Assembly (NCBI GenBank): GCA_944384235.1
Contig: CALWSP010000002.1
Location: 1 to 64,000, forward strand
Direction: 5' to 3'
DNA from: an uncultured Clostridia bacterium
GTDB lineage: Bacteria; Bacillota; Clostridia; Lachnospirales; CAG-274
DNA: 64,000 nt
The notes under the pieces: generated by a model
Seen by the model: only the letters and a program-made list of their open reading frames with translations
Databases searched by the model: none
Told to the model about the DNA's origin: nothing
Made by a program: the position numbers and the translations under genes
In this document: piece after piece, positions 33,446-42,807 of the stretch
Layout: each line of letters starts with the position of its first letter
How positions within the stretch are numbered: the stretch's first letter is position 1

Positions 33446-35515
33446 TTATTTTTTGTTTTTAGATATTACTTTTTCTTCTACATTTTTTGGAGCGTCTTCA
33501 AAGCGAGCAAATTCCATTTCAAAGCTTCCTCTACCTTGTGTTATGCTTTTAAGGTCAGTTGCGTAGTTTATCATTTCATAGGCTGGAACTTCAGCTGTTA
33601 TTAGCTGTTTGTTTTTGTTTGCTTCCATACCTAAAATTCGGCCTCTACGCTTATTTAAATCGCTCATTATATCGCCAGTGTATGAATCATCAACTAGAAT
33701 TTTAACAAGATTAATTGGCTCTAAAATTGCAGTTTTAGCTTGTTTAAAAGCTTCTTTAAAAGCACCTATTGCAGCCATTTTAAAGGAAAGCTCATTTGAG
33801 TCTACTGGGTGGTATGAGCCATCTACCAAAGTTATTTTTACACCTACTATTTTATAGCCAGCAAGAATGCCAGAATTTACACATTCTTGTATTCCTTTTT
33901 CTATTGCTGGGAAATATTGTTTTGGAACAGCTCCACCAAATATTTTTTCCTCAAAGATATAAGGCGTTGTTAAATCCCCGCTAGGTTCAAAGACCATTTC
34001 TACATCGCCATACTGGCCACCACCACCAGATTGCTTTTTATGTTTATAGCGTATTTGAACTTTATTTTTTATTGTTTCTCTATGTGGGATTATAGGTTCT
34101 GAAAGAAGAACATCTATTTTATATTTGTTTTTTAGTTTGTTTACAAAAACATCTAACTGTGTTGAGCCAAGGCCGGAAATTACAGACTGTTTTGTTTCTT
34201 TATCTACTTTAAACTCTAGCGTTTTATCTTCTTCTAAGATTTTATTTATTGCATTTGCCATTTTATCATCATCACCTTTTGTTTTTGGTGTTATACCTTT
34301 TGAATAAAATGGGGTAGGGAACTTTATTTCTTCTATTATTACTGGGCGTTCAGTAGAGGAGAGAGTGTTGTTTGTGCTTGTGTTTTGAAGTTTTGCAACT
34401 GCTCCTATATCCCCAGCACTTAGTTTATCTATTTCAATTTGTTCTTTTCCTCTTAAAACATAGAGTTTACCTATTTTTTCTGCAATGTTTTTATTTACAT
34501 TTTTTAAAATTGAATCTTTTTTAATTACTCCACTACACACTTTAAAAATGCTTAACCTACCTATGTAAGGGTCTGAAATTGTTTTAAAAACAAAGGCAGA
34601 CAAAGGGTCTTTTTCGTCGCAGTTAATTTCAATTAAGTCGTCAGTTTTAGGGTTTAAGGCAGGTATTGTTTGATGAACCTTATTTGTTGGAGGCAAAAAC
34701 TTAATTATGGAGTTTAGCAAAACTCTTATGCCAAGTGTGTTAATTGCTGAGCTTGAAATGACAGGGGTTACTGTTCCATCTAAAATTCCTATGTTAATTC
34801 CTTTATATATTTCTTCTTCTGTGAAGCTAGTGTCTGAAAAGAATTTTTCCATAAGTTCATCGTCAGTTTCAGCAACAGCTTCTTCTATCATATTTCTGAT
34901 GGAATTTACTTCGTCTAAAATATCTTCTGGCATTTCACAAGGCTCAACCATACCGTGTTCAAATTTTCTGGCTTTTTTTCGTATTACATTTACAAAGCCG
35001 TTATATATTCCGTCTTTATAAAATGGGACTTGTATTGGTGCTATGCTTTTGCCAAACTGTTGTTTTAGGGCTTGGCAAACTTCATTCCAATTTGCATTTT
35101 CTTCGTCCATACCATTTACAATTATTATTTTTGGCAAGTTTAAACTAGTTGCTTCCTCCCAAGCTTTTTCAGTTCCAACTTGTATGCCTGACTTTGCATC
35201 AACAACAATTAAAGCCATATCAGCAACTGAAAGCGCTTGTTTAACTTCTCCAACAAAGTCAAAATAGCCTGGTGTGTCGATGAAGTTAATTTTTTCGTCA
35301 AGCCATTCAACAGGTATTATTGAGGAATTGATGGAGGATTTTCTTTTAATTTCTTCTTGGTCATAATCACTTACTGTGTTTCCTTCATCAATTCTGCCAA
35401 ACCTTTTTGTAGCTCCACTTACATAGAGGCAAGCCTCTAAAATGGTGGTTTTGCCACAGCCACTATGGCCTAAAACAGCCACATTTCTGATTTGACTAGT
35501 TGAATAATTTTTCAT
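33446..35515 (-). CDS. Elongation factor G-like GTPase (paralogue)
   Basis: 689-residue five-domain EF-G-type GTPase. G1 is GHSGCGKT (16-23) instead of the classic AHxDAGKT, G2 lacks the usual RGITI (KRKSSINSS), G3 is DTPGYFDF (80-87), and G4 reads NGMD (134-137) where NKxD is near-universal. Domain IV and V blocks (GGGGQYGDVEM, RGRILGMEA, ATDLKSITQGRGSFEMEF) are clear. This fits the FusA2/EF-G-2-like clostridial paralogues rather than canonical FusA, which usually sits with rpsL and rpsG. Start ATG 35515 follows GGGGTGAT; the upstream in-frame start at 35554 has no site. Function, translocation or ribosome rescue/recycling, is uncertain. Confidence 0.87.
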   Translation of the reverse strand: MKNYSTSQIRNVAVLGHSGCGKTTILEACLYVSGATKRFGRIDEGNTVSDYDQEEIKRKSSINSSIIPVEWLDEKINFIDTPGYFDFVGEVKQALSVADMALIVVDAKSGIQVGTEKAWEEATSLNLPKIIIVNGMDEENANWNEVCQALKQQFGKSIAPIQVPFYKDGIYNGFVNVIRKKARKFEHGMVEPCEMPEDILDEVNSIRNMIEEAVAETDDELMEKFFSDTSFTEEEIYKGINIGILDGTVTPVISSSAINTLGIRVLLNSIIKFLPPTNKVHQTIPALNPKTDDLIEINCDEKDPLSAFVFKTISDPYIGRLSIFKVCSGVIKKDSILKNVNKNIAEKIGKLYVLRGKEQIEIDKLSAGDIGAVAKLQNTSTNNTLSSTERPVIIEEIKFPTPFYSKGITPKTKGDDDKMANAINKILEEDKTLEFKVDKETKQSVISGLGSTQLDVFVNKLKNKYKIDVLLSEPIIPHRETIKNKVQIRYKHKKQSGGGGQYGDVEMVFEPSGDLTTPYIFEEKIFGGAVPKQYFPAIEKGIQECVNSGILAGYKIVGVKITLVDGSYHPVDSNELSFKMAAIGAFKEAFKQAKTAILEPINLVKILVDDSYTGDIMSDLNKRRGRILGMEANKNKQLITAEVPAYEMINYATDLKSITQGRGSFEMEFARFEDAPKNVEEKVISKNKK

Positions 35516-35700
35516 AAATATCACCCCATATAAATAATTTATATTAAATAGCAACAGTGCTAAATAGTATATAAATTTAAAAACTAAAAAAACCTTATTT
35601 AATTTTTATATACTACAAAAAAGTGCAAAATCCTTTATTATTTACAAAAAAATAAATTTAAATGTATTTTTAAAATAATATGGGGTAAAACTTAATTTTA

Positions 35701-36777
35701 TTATATCATATCTACAAAAATTTGGTTTGATATGTCTATTCCGTTAGTGTTTAGGAAAATTCTATCGTTTTTTATTTCAATAAAATTTTTATATTTTTCT
35801 AAAACTAATTTATATTTTTCTAGAGGTGAAATATTAAAAAGAGTTGTGAATTTTGAAATTGAAACACCTTCAGTTTTTCTAAGGCCTAAAAACATAAATT
35901 CTGCCATTTCATCTTCTTTTGTTAAAACTTCTTTTTCTGAAATTGTTATTCCTTTTAAATATTCTTCCATTGAAGTTGTGTTTTTATATCTTATGTTATC
36001 AATTAGGCTTGCTGAGCCAAGGCCAAAGCCTTTATAGTTTTCTCTTTCCCAATAAACTTTGTTATGTTTACTTTCGTAGCCTTTTTTTGCAAAGTTTGAA
36101 AATTCATATTGAAAATAGCCTTTTGAGTTTAAATAATCTATTGTATAGTGGTACATTTTTCTATCTTCTTTTTCATCTGGCAAGTTTAGGTTCATATCAT
36201 AAAAAGGTGTTCCTTCTTCAACAATTAGGCTATAAGCTGAGATATGTTGTGGGTTTAGGTTTGTGACATTTTCAAGGGTATTTTTCCACATTTCAAAACT
36301 TTGCTCTGGCAAAGAAAACATTAAGTCTATATTTATGTTATTAAAATGTTTTTTAGCTAGGTTATAAGTTAACAAAAAATCTTCTATTGTGTGTATTCTG
36401 CCCAAAGTTTTTAAAAGGCTATTTTGCCAAGACTGAAGCCCTATGCTTAGTCTATTTATTCCAGCTTTTTTATAGTCTAAGAGTTTTTCTTCTGTTACTG
36501 TTCCTGGGTTTAGTTCAATTGTGATTTCTGCATTTTCAGATATTTTAAATTTTGAAAGGCTGTTAAGTATTTCTAATATATACTTACTATCTATTATAGA
36601 TGGAGTTCCGCCTCCAATAAAAATGCTTTTGATTGGTTTTTCACAATCAAAAGCATTAATTTCATTTATTAGAGCCTTTTTATAGGCTAAAACATTATCT
36701 GAAGATGGAAAACTTAGAAAATCACAATATTTACACTTACTTTGGCAAAAAGGTATGTGTATATAAAGTGAAAGCAT
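35701..36777 (-). CDS. hemW: HemW, radical SAM heme chaperone-like protein
   Basis: 358-residue radical SAM protein. The cluster motif C11-x3-C15-x2-C18 is in PFCQSKCKYCDF; GGGTPS and the ELNPGTV block follow. It lacks the extra N-terminal cysteine region of true HemN, so HemW (heme insertion) is the better name than coproporphyrinogen oxidase. It starts two bases after lepA, reproducing the lepA-hemW pair of Bacillus. The 185 bases between this gene and the EF-G-like gene are AT-rich and show nothing clear. Confidence 0.93.
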   Translation of the reverse strand: MLSLYIHIPFCQSKCKYCDFLSFPSSDNVLAYKKALINEINAFDCEKPIKSIFIGGGTPSIIDSKYILEILNSLSKFKISENAEITIELNPGTVTEEKLLDYKKAGINRLSIGLQSWQNSLLKTLGRIHTIEDFLLTYNLAKKHFNNINIDLMFSLPEQSFEMWKNTLENVTNLNPQHISAYSLIVEEGTPFYDMNLNLPDEKEDRKMYHYTIDYLNSKGYFQYEFSNFAKKGYESKHNKVYWERENYKGFGLGSASLIDNIRYKNTTSMEEYLKGITISEKEVLTKEDEMAEFMFLGLRKTEGVSISKFTTLFNISPLEKYKLVLEKYKNFIEIKNDRIFLNTNGIDISNQIFVDMI

Positions 36778-36779
36778 TA

Positions 36780-38594
36780 TTATTCCTCCTCAAGTTTTAA
36801 AACGCTCATAAATGCTGCCTGTGGCACTTCTACGCTACCAATTTGACGCATTCTCTTTTTACCTTCTTTCTGTTTTTCAAGAAGTTTTTTCTTTCTTGTT
36901 ATGTCACCGCCATAACATTTAGCGAGAACATCTTTTCTAACTGCTGAAATAGTTTCTCTTGCTATGATTTTGTTTCCAATTGCTGCTTGAATTGGTATTT
37001 CAAACTGATGTCTTGGAATTTCTTTTTTAAGTTTTTCTGCCATTTTTCTACCTCTTTCGGCAGCAGAATCTTGATGGACTATGAAGCTAAGGGCATCTAC
37101 AACTTCTCTGTTTACAAGCATATCAAGTTTTACAAGGTTGCTTTCTTCATAGCCAATTAATTCATAGTCAAAGGAAGCATAACCTCTTGAACGAGATTTT
37201 AAAACATCGAAAAAGTCGTAGATTATTTCGTTAAGAGGAAGTCTATATTTTAAAACTGCTCTAGTTGTTTCTAAATAGTCCATACCTTCATAAACGCCTC
37301 GTCTTTGTTGGCAAAGCTCCATAATTGAGCCAATGTATTCTGTTGGCAAAATTATTTCAGCTCTAACAATTGGTTCTTCCATTTTTGCAATTGTTGTTAC
37401 ATCTGGAAGGTCAGAAGGGTTAGAAAGGTCAATTACTGTGCCATCTGTTAAGTGAACTTTATAAATAACTGACGGTGCAGTTGTTACAATGTCAAGGTTA
37501 TATTCTCTTTCTAATCTTTCTTGAATTATTTCAAGGTGTAAAAGCCCTAAAAAGCCACAACGAAAACCAAAGCCTAAAGCAACTGAAGTTTCTGCTTCAA
37601 AGTTAAGAGCAGCGTCGTTTAACTGAAGTTTTTCAAGGGCATCTCTTAAGTCTGTGTATTTTGAACCATCAGCAGGGAAAATGCCACAATATACCATTGA
37701 GTTTACTTTTTTATAGCCTGGAAGTGGCTCAGCAACAGGATTTTTAGCATCTGTCACAGTGTCACCAATTCGAGTATCTCTTACGTTTTTAATGCTAGCA
37801 GTGAAATAGCCTACATCGCCAGCTTTTAACTCATTTACTGGAATGTATTGGCCTGGGCCAAAAACACCAACTTCTACAACGTCAAACTCTTTATTTGTTG
37901 CCATAAATTTAACTTTTGTGCCTTTTTTAATGCTACCATCAAAGACACGCATAAAGACAATAACGCCTTTATAGCTATCATAGAAGCTATCAAAAATTAA
38001 GGCTTTTAAAGGAGCGTTTTCATCGCCAGATGGGGCAGGAAGGCTATTTACAATTTTATCAAAAACTTGGTCTATATTTAAGTTAGCTTTTGCAGAAATT
38101 AAAGGGGCTTCGCTTGTATCAAGGCCTATAATGTCTTCTATTTCAGCTTTTACTCTGTCTGGGTCAGCACTTGGCAAGTCTATTTTATTTATTACTGGCA
38201 ATATTTCAAGGTTATTATCAAGGGCTAAATATACATTAGCTAAAGTTTGCGCTTCAACTCCTTGTGCAGCATCTACAACTAAAACTGCACCATCACAAGC
38301 TGCAAGGCTTCTTGAAACTTCGTAGTTAAAGTCTACGTGGCCTGGAGTGTCTATAAGGTTTAGGGTGTATTCTTCTCCATCAGCTGTTTTATGTATTAAA
38401 CGAACTGCCTGAGCTTTTATTGTTATTCCTCTTTCTCTTTCTAAGTCCATATTATCAAGGACTTGAGCCTGCATTTCTCTTTCTGTGAGAAGGCCAGACT
38501 GCTGGATTAATCTATCTGCTAGAGTAGATTTGCCGTGGTCGATATGGGCAATTATACTAAAATTTCTTATTTTAGATTGTCTATCCGAACTCAT
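36780..38594 (-). CDS. lepA: Elongation factor 4 (LepA)
   Basis: Back-translocating ribosomal GTPase, 604 residues. G1 is AHIDHGKST (16-24), then [17 protein letters not shown] and NKID; the LepA-specific C-terminal blocks ([51 protein letters not shown]) are all present. ATG 38594 is taken as start because AAGGAG lies about eight bases upstream; a TTG immediately before it would add one residue. First gene of lepA-hemW; the hrcA-grpE-dnaK genes that often follow are not here. Confidence 0.96.
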   Translation of the reverse strand: MSSDRQSKIRNFSIIAHIDHGKSTLADRLIQQSGLLTEREMQAQVLDNMDLERERGITIKAQAVRLIHKTADGEEYTLNLIDTPGHVDFNYEVSRSLAACDGAVLVVDAAQGVEAQTLANVYLALDNNLEILPVINKIDLPSADPDRVKAEIEDIIGLDTSEAPLISAKANLNIDQVFDKIVNSLPAPSGDENAPLKALIFDSFYDSYKGVIVFMRVFDGSIKKGTKVKFMATNKEFDVVEVGVFGPGQYIPVNELKAGDVGYFTASIKNVRDTRIGDTVTDAKNPVAEPLPGYKKVNSMVYCGIFPADGSKYTDLRDALEKLQLNDAALNFEAETSVALGFGFRCGFLGLLHLEIIQERLEREYNLDIVTTAPSVIYKVHLTDGTVIDLSNPSDLPDVTTIAKMEEPIVRAEIILPTEYIGSIMELCQQRRGVYEGMDYLETTRAVLKYRLPLNEIIYDFFDVLKSRSRGYASFDYELIGYEESNLVKLDMLVNREVVDALSFIVHQDSAAERGRKMAEKLKKEIPRHQFEIPIQAAIGNKIIARETISAVRKDVLAKCYGGDITRKKKLLEKQKEGKKRMRQIGSVEVPQAAFMSVLKLEEE

Positions 38595-38712
38595 CAATAA
38601 CTCTCCTTATATTTATGTAAAATATTTTTATCTAGTTAATAACATTTCTATTATATCACATTTTAAGTTTTTTTAAAAGGAAAATATATTATATATTTAT
38701 GAATTTTAATGA

Positions 38713-38741
38713 AATAAAAAAAGCTAGATTAATCTAGCTTT
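38713..38741 (-). terminator. Terminator of the phosphoesterase gene
   Basis: AAAGCTAGATT and AATCTAGCTTT form an uninterrupted palindrome with a T run on the minus strand. Confidence 0.85.
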
Positions 38742-38747
38742 TAATTT

Positions 38748-40820
38748 TTATTTTGAATATGTAGCAGTTTTTGTTTTATTATCCCAGCTAACATTTACAT
38801 TAAGTGCTTTTGCAAGAGCTCTAAAAGGAATAAAAAACCTATCGTTTTTAATTTCAGCTTTTGCGTTGTTTTCCATTTCAAACTCTATATTGTTTATTTT
38901 CATTATATTACTATTGTTTTTAAAGGAAATAGTAGTATCGTAGGCTTTAATTGTGGCTATTTTATTTATAGGGTCCCAAAGTATTTTATTATTTGAGTTA
39001 TTATTAACATCATCATTTAAAATTGCAAGAGATGTAAATCTTAAAGGAACCATAGTGGAGTTTGTGGAAGATTGAATATAAGGGGCTACATCTATTGTTT
39101 CTTTTTTATCATCAATTTGTATTTTGTTGCTACCTATTTGAACTTTTATGTTGTTAGCAGTTTTAATTGATGTGTTTTCAGTTGTTGTTTCTGTAAAACT
39201 TTCTGTTGTGTTTGTTGTAGTTTTAGAGTAGTTTTCAACTTTAATATTTGACGAGCCACTTCCACTAGAGTAATTATTATATGTTGTAGTAGTTTCAGTT
39301 GATATTTCTTCTGATATATTAGAGTTATTTTTTATTATAGTAAATTCATTATCAATTTTTTCCATTGTATCTGTTCTATAGGTATTAATAGTAAATTTAT
39401 TATCATTAATATCAATCATAGAAAATGTTGGAACATCTTCTTGCCATCTTGATGCAATATATGCTTGTTGATGTTCTACAAGGTCATAGTATTTACTGCC
39501 AGAGGCTGAATTTGCAGTAATATATAAAATTCCATCAGGGTTGTAGACAGTTGTGTCTTTTGAAGTGATGTTGTTTTTATCTTCTATTGATTCAAGATAG
39601 TTAGAGTAGGTTGAGTCTAATTCTTTTTCCCCTTCTAAATATTTTTCAAATTCTTCTTCAGTTATAAATTTACTATCATCTTTTGAGCCACCTTTCATAA
39701 TGTAGGAACGGCTATATGTGTGGTCGTGGCCAGTTAAAACAACGTCAATTTTATTTTCTTCAAAAGCAGGTATTAAGCCATATCTTAGTTCTATTATTTC
39801 TGGCTCGTTTGAATGTTCACCAGAGCCATATATATCTTGATGTAAAGTGACAATTTTCCATTTAGCGTCTTTATTACTCATACAAGCATTTTTTATAAAC
39901 AAAGAATGTTCTGCAACATTTTTATTATTTGTGTTTAACATAATAAAAAGTGTGTCGCCGTAGCTAAAGTGGTAGTTTCCTCCTGCGTATGTAGAGCCTA
40001 AGTTACTTGAGTTTGGGTTGTTAAAATGATAAGTGTAGTTTGTGCTTAAAGCGTCGTGATTTCCAATTGTTGTAGCAACTGGTATTTGTTTTAAAAGCTT
40101 TGGAGATAAATAACCAGCATATTCAATTTCATTTTCTGTGTAAGATAAGTGAGTTTCGCTTGATGTTTTTTTATCTCTTGTTTGTATTTGGTCGCCAGCT
40201 GAAACCATAAAACTGATGTTTGGATTTAGGTTATATGCTTTTTCGACAGTATCATTCCAATTAAAGCTATCGTTTCGTACTGCTCTGTCTTGGCCAAGAG
40301 CTTCTGATTCTCCTGTTGGTATATTTTTATTTGATGAACCTATTTGTGGGTCACCAAAAAAGACAAAGCTAAAATTTTTTGAAGAATTAGAGGTTTTATA
40401 TTCAACTGGTTCTGACCAAGTTCCATCTATTGTATAGCTATAAAAATATGTAGTGTTAGGTTTAACATTTTTTACAGAAACTTTATTACTTTTGTAGCCA
40501 GGAACAGCTGTGTTTTGTTTAACTTCACATACGCCAGATGGTGAAAGTATTTCATCTTCATACCATCTAAATTTTGGTAGACCTTGGTTGTCTTTTGAAT
40601 ACCACGCAAAGTTAAGTTCTGTTTCATTAGCTCCTGGTGTTAAAGAAATGTTTTCCCAGTTGTTTTTTTCAACTTCCCAATTTTCACACCATTGCTCCCA
40701 TTTGCCATTTAAAGCAGAGTTAGTATTTGGGGCTTCTGTCCAGCCGTCATTGTCTGCTGCTATTACTATTGATGAAAATAGCATAATAGAAGCAAGAAAT
40801 AAGGATATTTTTTTCTTCAT
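38748..40820 (-). CDS. Secreted purple-acid-phosphatase-like metallophosphoesterase
   Basis: 690-residue exported protein. Signal peptide about 1-21. A fibronectin-like N-terminal domain (about 55-145) precedes the metallophosphoesterase domain (about 150-380) with GDPQIG, SAGDQI, GNHD, TLHQD and TGHDHTYSR, the full set of metal ligands. A Ser/Thr-rich linker (about 500-570) leads to a copper-amine-oxidase-N-terminal-like module (about 575-690; VPLRFTSLA and IPFRALAKALN), a domain common in clostridial surface proteins. It probably hydrolyses external phosphate esters, although substrate is unknown. Single gene with its own terminator; the ATG follows TTGGAGGAAAG. Confidence 0.9.
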   Translation of the reverse strand: MKKKISLFLASIMLFSSIVIAADNDGWTEAPNTNSALNGKWEQWCENWEVEKNNWENISLTPGANETELNFAWYSKDNQGLPKFRWYEDEILSPSGVCEVKQNTAVPGYKSNKVSVKNVKPNTTYFYSYTIDGTWSEPVEYKTSNSSKNFSFVFFGDPQIGSSNKNIPTGESEALGQDRAVRNDSFNWNDTVEKAYNLNPNISFMVSAGDQIQTRDKKTSSETHLSYTENEIEYAGYLSPKLLKQIPVATTIGNHDALSTNYTYHFNNPNSSNLGSTYAGGNYHFSYGDTLFIMLNTNNKNVAEHSLFIKNACMSNKDAKWKIVTLHQDIYGSGEHSNEPEIIELRYGLIPAFEENKIDVVLTGHDHTYSRSYIMKGGSKDDSKFITEEEFEKYLEGEKELDSTYSNYLESIEDKNNITSKDTTVYNPDGILYITANSASGSKYYDLVEHQQAYIASRWQEDVPTFSMIDINDNKFTINTYRTDTMEKIDNEFTIIKNNSNISEEISTETTTTYNNYSSGSGSSNIKVENYSKTTTNTTESFTETTTENTSIKTANNIKVQIGSNKIQIDDKKETIDVAPYIQSSTNSTMVPLRFTSLAILNDDVNNNSNNKILWDPINKIATIKAYDTTISFKNNSNIMKINNIEFEMENNAKAEIKNDRFFIPFRALAKALNVNVSWDNKTKTATYSK

Positions 40821-40929
40821 TTTCTTTCCTCCAATTGAGTTTTATTTTTTACAAATACTATTATACATTTATAAGTTTAATTTTCTATCTAGTTTATGTT
40901 AAATTTTATAGTACTTTCTGTAAAGTGTG

Positions 40930-40957
40930 TTGACTTTGGAAAAAATGAATTTATAAT
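40930..40957 (+). promoter_or_regulatory. Promoter of yibE/F-like gene
   Basis: TTGACT (40930-40935) and TATAAT (40952-40957), 16 bases apart, about 33 bases before the start codon. Confidence 0.7.
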
Positions 40958-40990
40958 AAAGGTGAAAAAATTTTAAAGGAGCATATACAT

Positions 40991-42094
40991 ATGAAAAAAA
41001 TTGTATTTATTTTATTTTTAATTATATTTATAATTTTTTTGTTTAAATTAAACAGAATTGAGTTTACAGAACTTATTAATGGCAATGGAAAAGAGTATGC
41101 AAAGGCTAAGGTTGTTCAAATAGTTAAGGACAATTTAATAGAAGATGGAACAAGGGTTGGTCAACAAGAAGTAGTTGTTGAAGTTTTAAGTGGAAAATAC
41201 AAGGGAGAAAAACTTAGTGCAAAAAGCAACTCAGCATATTTATATGGGGCTGATTGCAAAGTGGGTATGAAAGTTATGGTTAGTATAGACGCTTATAACG
41301 ATATAAAAATTGTAAATGTTAGCGGATATTACAGGGCTATGCCAATTTATATGATTATTGGAATGTTTTTTTTAAGCCTTTATGTAATTGGTGGGAAAAA
41401 GGGCATATTTTCTATAATTGGTTTAATTTTTACTTTTTTAATGATTTTCTTTTTATTTTTGCCGTTGGTGTACAGAGGGGTATCACCTTTTTTGGCTTCT
41501 GTTTTAACTGCAACAATTATTACAATAGTGACCCTTTATTTTATAGGTGGATATAGCAACAAAACTATTTCTTCGATTATAGGAACTGTTTCAGGGGTTA
41601 TTTTATCTGGTATTTTTGCGTTTTTGTTTTGTAAAATGACAGACATTTCTGGATATAATGTATCTGAAATTGACGAACTTATGTTTATTTCTCAAAGCAC
41701 TAAAATAAAGCCCGGGGAACTTTTATTTTCTGGAATTTTAATTTCTTCTCTTGGAGCGGTAATGGACGTTGCTATGAGTATTGCTTCAGCTATTGAGGAA
41801 ATTTACAGGCAAAACAACAAATTAAGCAGAAAAGAACTTTTTAAATCAGGTATGAATGTTGGAAAAGATGCTATGGGGACTATGTCAAACACGCTTATTT
41901 TAGCATTTGTTGGAACATCAATTAATATGGTTGTTACTATTTATGCCTACAACTATTCGTATTTATATATAATTAACCTTTTAAAAATTGGTATTGAAAT
42001 TATTCAAGGGGTAGCAGGAAGTATGGCCATTATTTATACAGTTCCAATTGTTTCTTTTGTTTCTTCTTTTTTATATTCAAGATTAAAAAAATAA
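40991..42094 (+). CDS. YibE/F family membrane protein
   Basis: 367 residues. One N-terminal helix (about 5-22), an external OB-like segment (about 45-110), then about seven helices. The family block SSLGAVMDVAMSIASAIEE (near 253-271) and GMNVGKDAMGTMSNTLILAF are well kept. YibE/F proteins are uncharacterised in most bacteria. Start ATG follows AAAGGAG. Monocistronic between its promoter and a shared terminator. Confidence 0.9.
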   Translation: MKKIVFILFLIIFIIFLFKLNRIEFTELINGNGKEYAKAKVVQIVKDNLIEDGTRVGQQEVVVEVLSGKYKGEKLSAKSNSAYLYGADCKVGMKVMVSIDAYNDIKIVNVSGYYRAMPIYMIIGMFFLSLYVIGGKKGIFSIIGLIFTFLMIFFLFLPLVYRGVSPFLASVLTATIITIVTLYFIGGYSNKTISSIIGTVSGVILSGIFAFLFCKMTDISGYNVSEIDELMFISQSTKIKPGELLFSGILISSLGAVMDVAMSIASAIEEIYRQNNKLSRKELFKSGMNVGKDAMGTMSNTLILAFVGTSINMVVTIYAYNYSYLYIINLLKIGIEIIQGVAGSMAIIYTVPIVSFVSSFLYSRLKK

Positions 42095-42122
42095 AGGGCT
42101 ATTTTAATAGCCCTTTATTTTT
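42092..42122. terminator. Bidirectional terminator closing yibE/F and the nine-gene znu operon
   Basis: TAAAGGGCTATT pairs with AATAGCCCTTTA around TT, followed by TTTTTT. On the minus strand it lies at the end of the signal-peptidase-like gene, overlapping its last codons, with TTTTTTAATC following. Confidence 0.88.
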
Positions 42123-42548
42123 TAGATATGATATGCAATGTCTAATTGGTCTAAGAAAAACCCAGAAAATTGAATAAATTTTATAGACAGGGTTTTTAGT
42201 TGAAATTAAAACATTGTTTCTATATATTTTTATTACTGTGCCTAAAATTTGGCCTTTTCTAACATTTTTTTCTATATAGTGTTGGTTATCGCCACACATA
42301 TTAAAGGTGTTATTAGGGTTTACTTTTAAGACTCTGTGCAAAACAAAATCCCCGTTATCTCTAACATAAAGAAGGATATCGTATTTTTTAATTTTTTTAA
42401 TTTTTTTAATTACTACTTTATCTCCTTTATCCCTAATTGTTGGGAGCATACTTTTGCCAGCTGGGTTAAATGTTACAGAGCCTTTTTTTTCAAGCATTTC
42501 AACCATAACATAATACATATCATTTAAAGTTACTGTTTTAATTTTCAA
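42099..42548 (-). CDS. S24/S26 signal-peptidase-like protein
   Basis: 149 residues. The nucleophile region GKSMLPTIRDKGD (near 31-43) matches signal peptidase box B, and DFVLHRVLKV (near 67-76) has histidine where bacterial SPase I has its lysine, as in SipW/archaeal-type enzymes. NMCGDN (near 83-88) fits box E. A hydrophobic segment near the C terminus (about 122-140) could anchor it; there is no N-terminal helix. Start is TTG, overlapping the PqqD-like gene by 11 bases, with AAGGGG upstream. It follows an HPr-kinase-like gene and a PqqD-like gene, suggesting a peptide-processing unit; its substrate is unknown. Confidence 0.75.
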   Translation of the reverse strand: MKIKTVTLNDMYYVMVEMLEKKGSVTFNPAGKSMLPTIRDKGDKVVIKKIKKIKKYDILLYVRDNGDFVLHRVLKVNPNNTFNMCGDNQHYIEKNVRKGQILGTVIKIYRNNVLISTKNPVYKIYSIFWVFLRPIRHCISYLKNKGLLK

Positions 42549-42804
42549 TTAAATTAGCCCCTTTTAATTGAGATATGAATTCTTTTACATCGTTAGTTAA
42601 AACATCTTCAGAAACATCATATTCTTTTAAGAGATTTTGAGTTATTTCTTCAAGTGTTGTGTCTTTTTCGAGCAAGTTCCAAATGTTAGCTCCTAACTCG
42701 TTTAATGTTATTAGGCCGCTAAAGTCTAGAGATTTTTCGCCAAAGGGAACAACTATGTAATTTCCTGCTACATTTCTTAGAACATATCCATCTTTTATTT
42801 TCAT
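42538..42804 (-). CDS. PqqD family (RiPP recognition element) protein
   Basis: 88 residues of PqqD-like fold: the beta-hairpin YVLRNVAGNYIVVPFG, then a helix NELGANIWNLLEK and the helical end DVLTNDVKEFISQLKGANLIE. PqqD-type proteins bind leader peptides for radical SAM or other RiPP enzymes; free-standing members next to HPr-kinase-like and peptidase genes are common in Firmicutes but little studied. No radical SAM enzyme and no short precursor gene are adjacent. It starts three bases after the kinase-like gene. Confidence 0.82.
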   Translation of the reverse strand: MKIKDGYVLRNVAGNYIVVPFGEKSLDFSGLITLNELGANIWNLLEKDTTLEEITQNLLKEYDVSEDVLTNDVKEFISQLKGANLIEN

Positions 42805-42807
42805 AAA

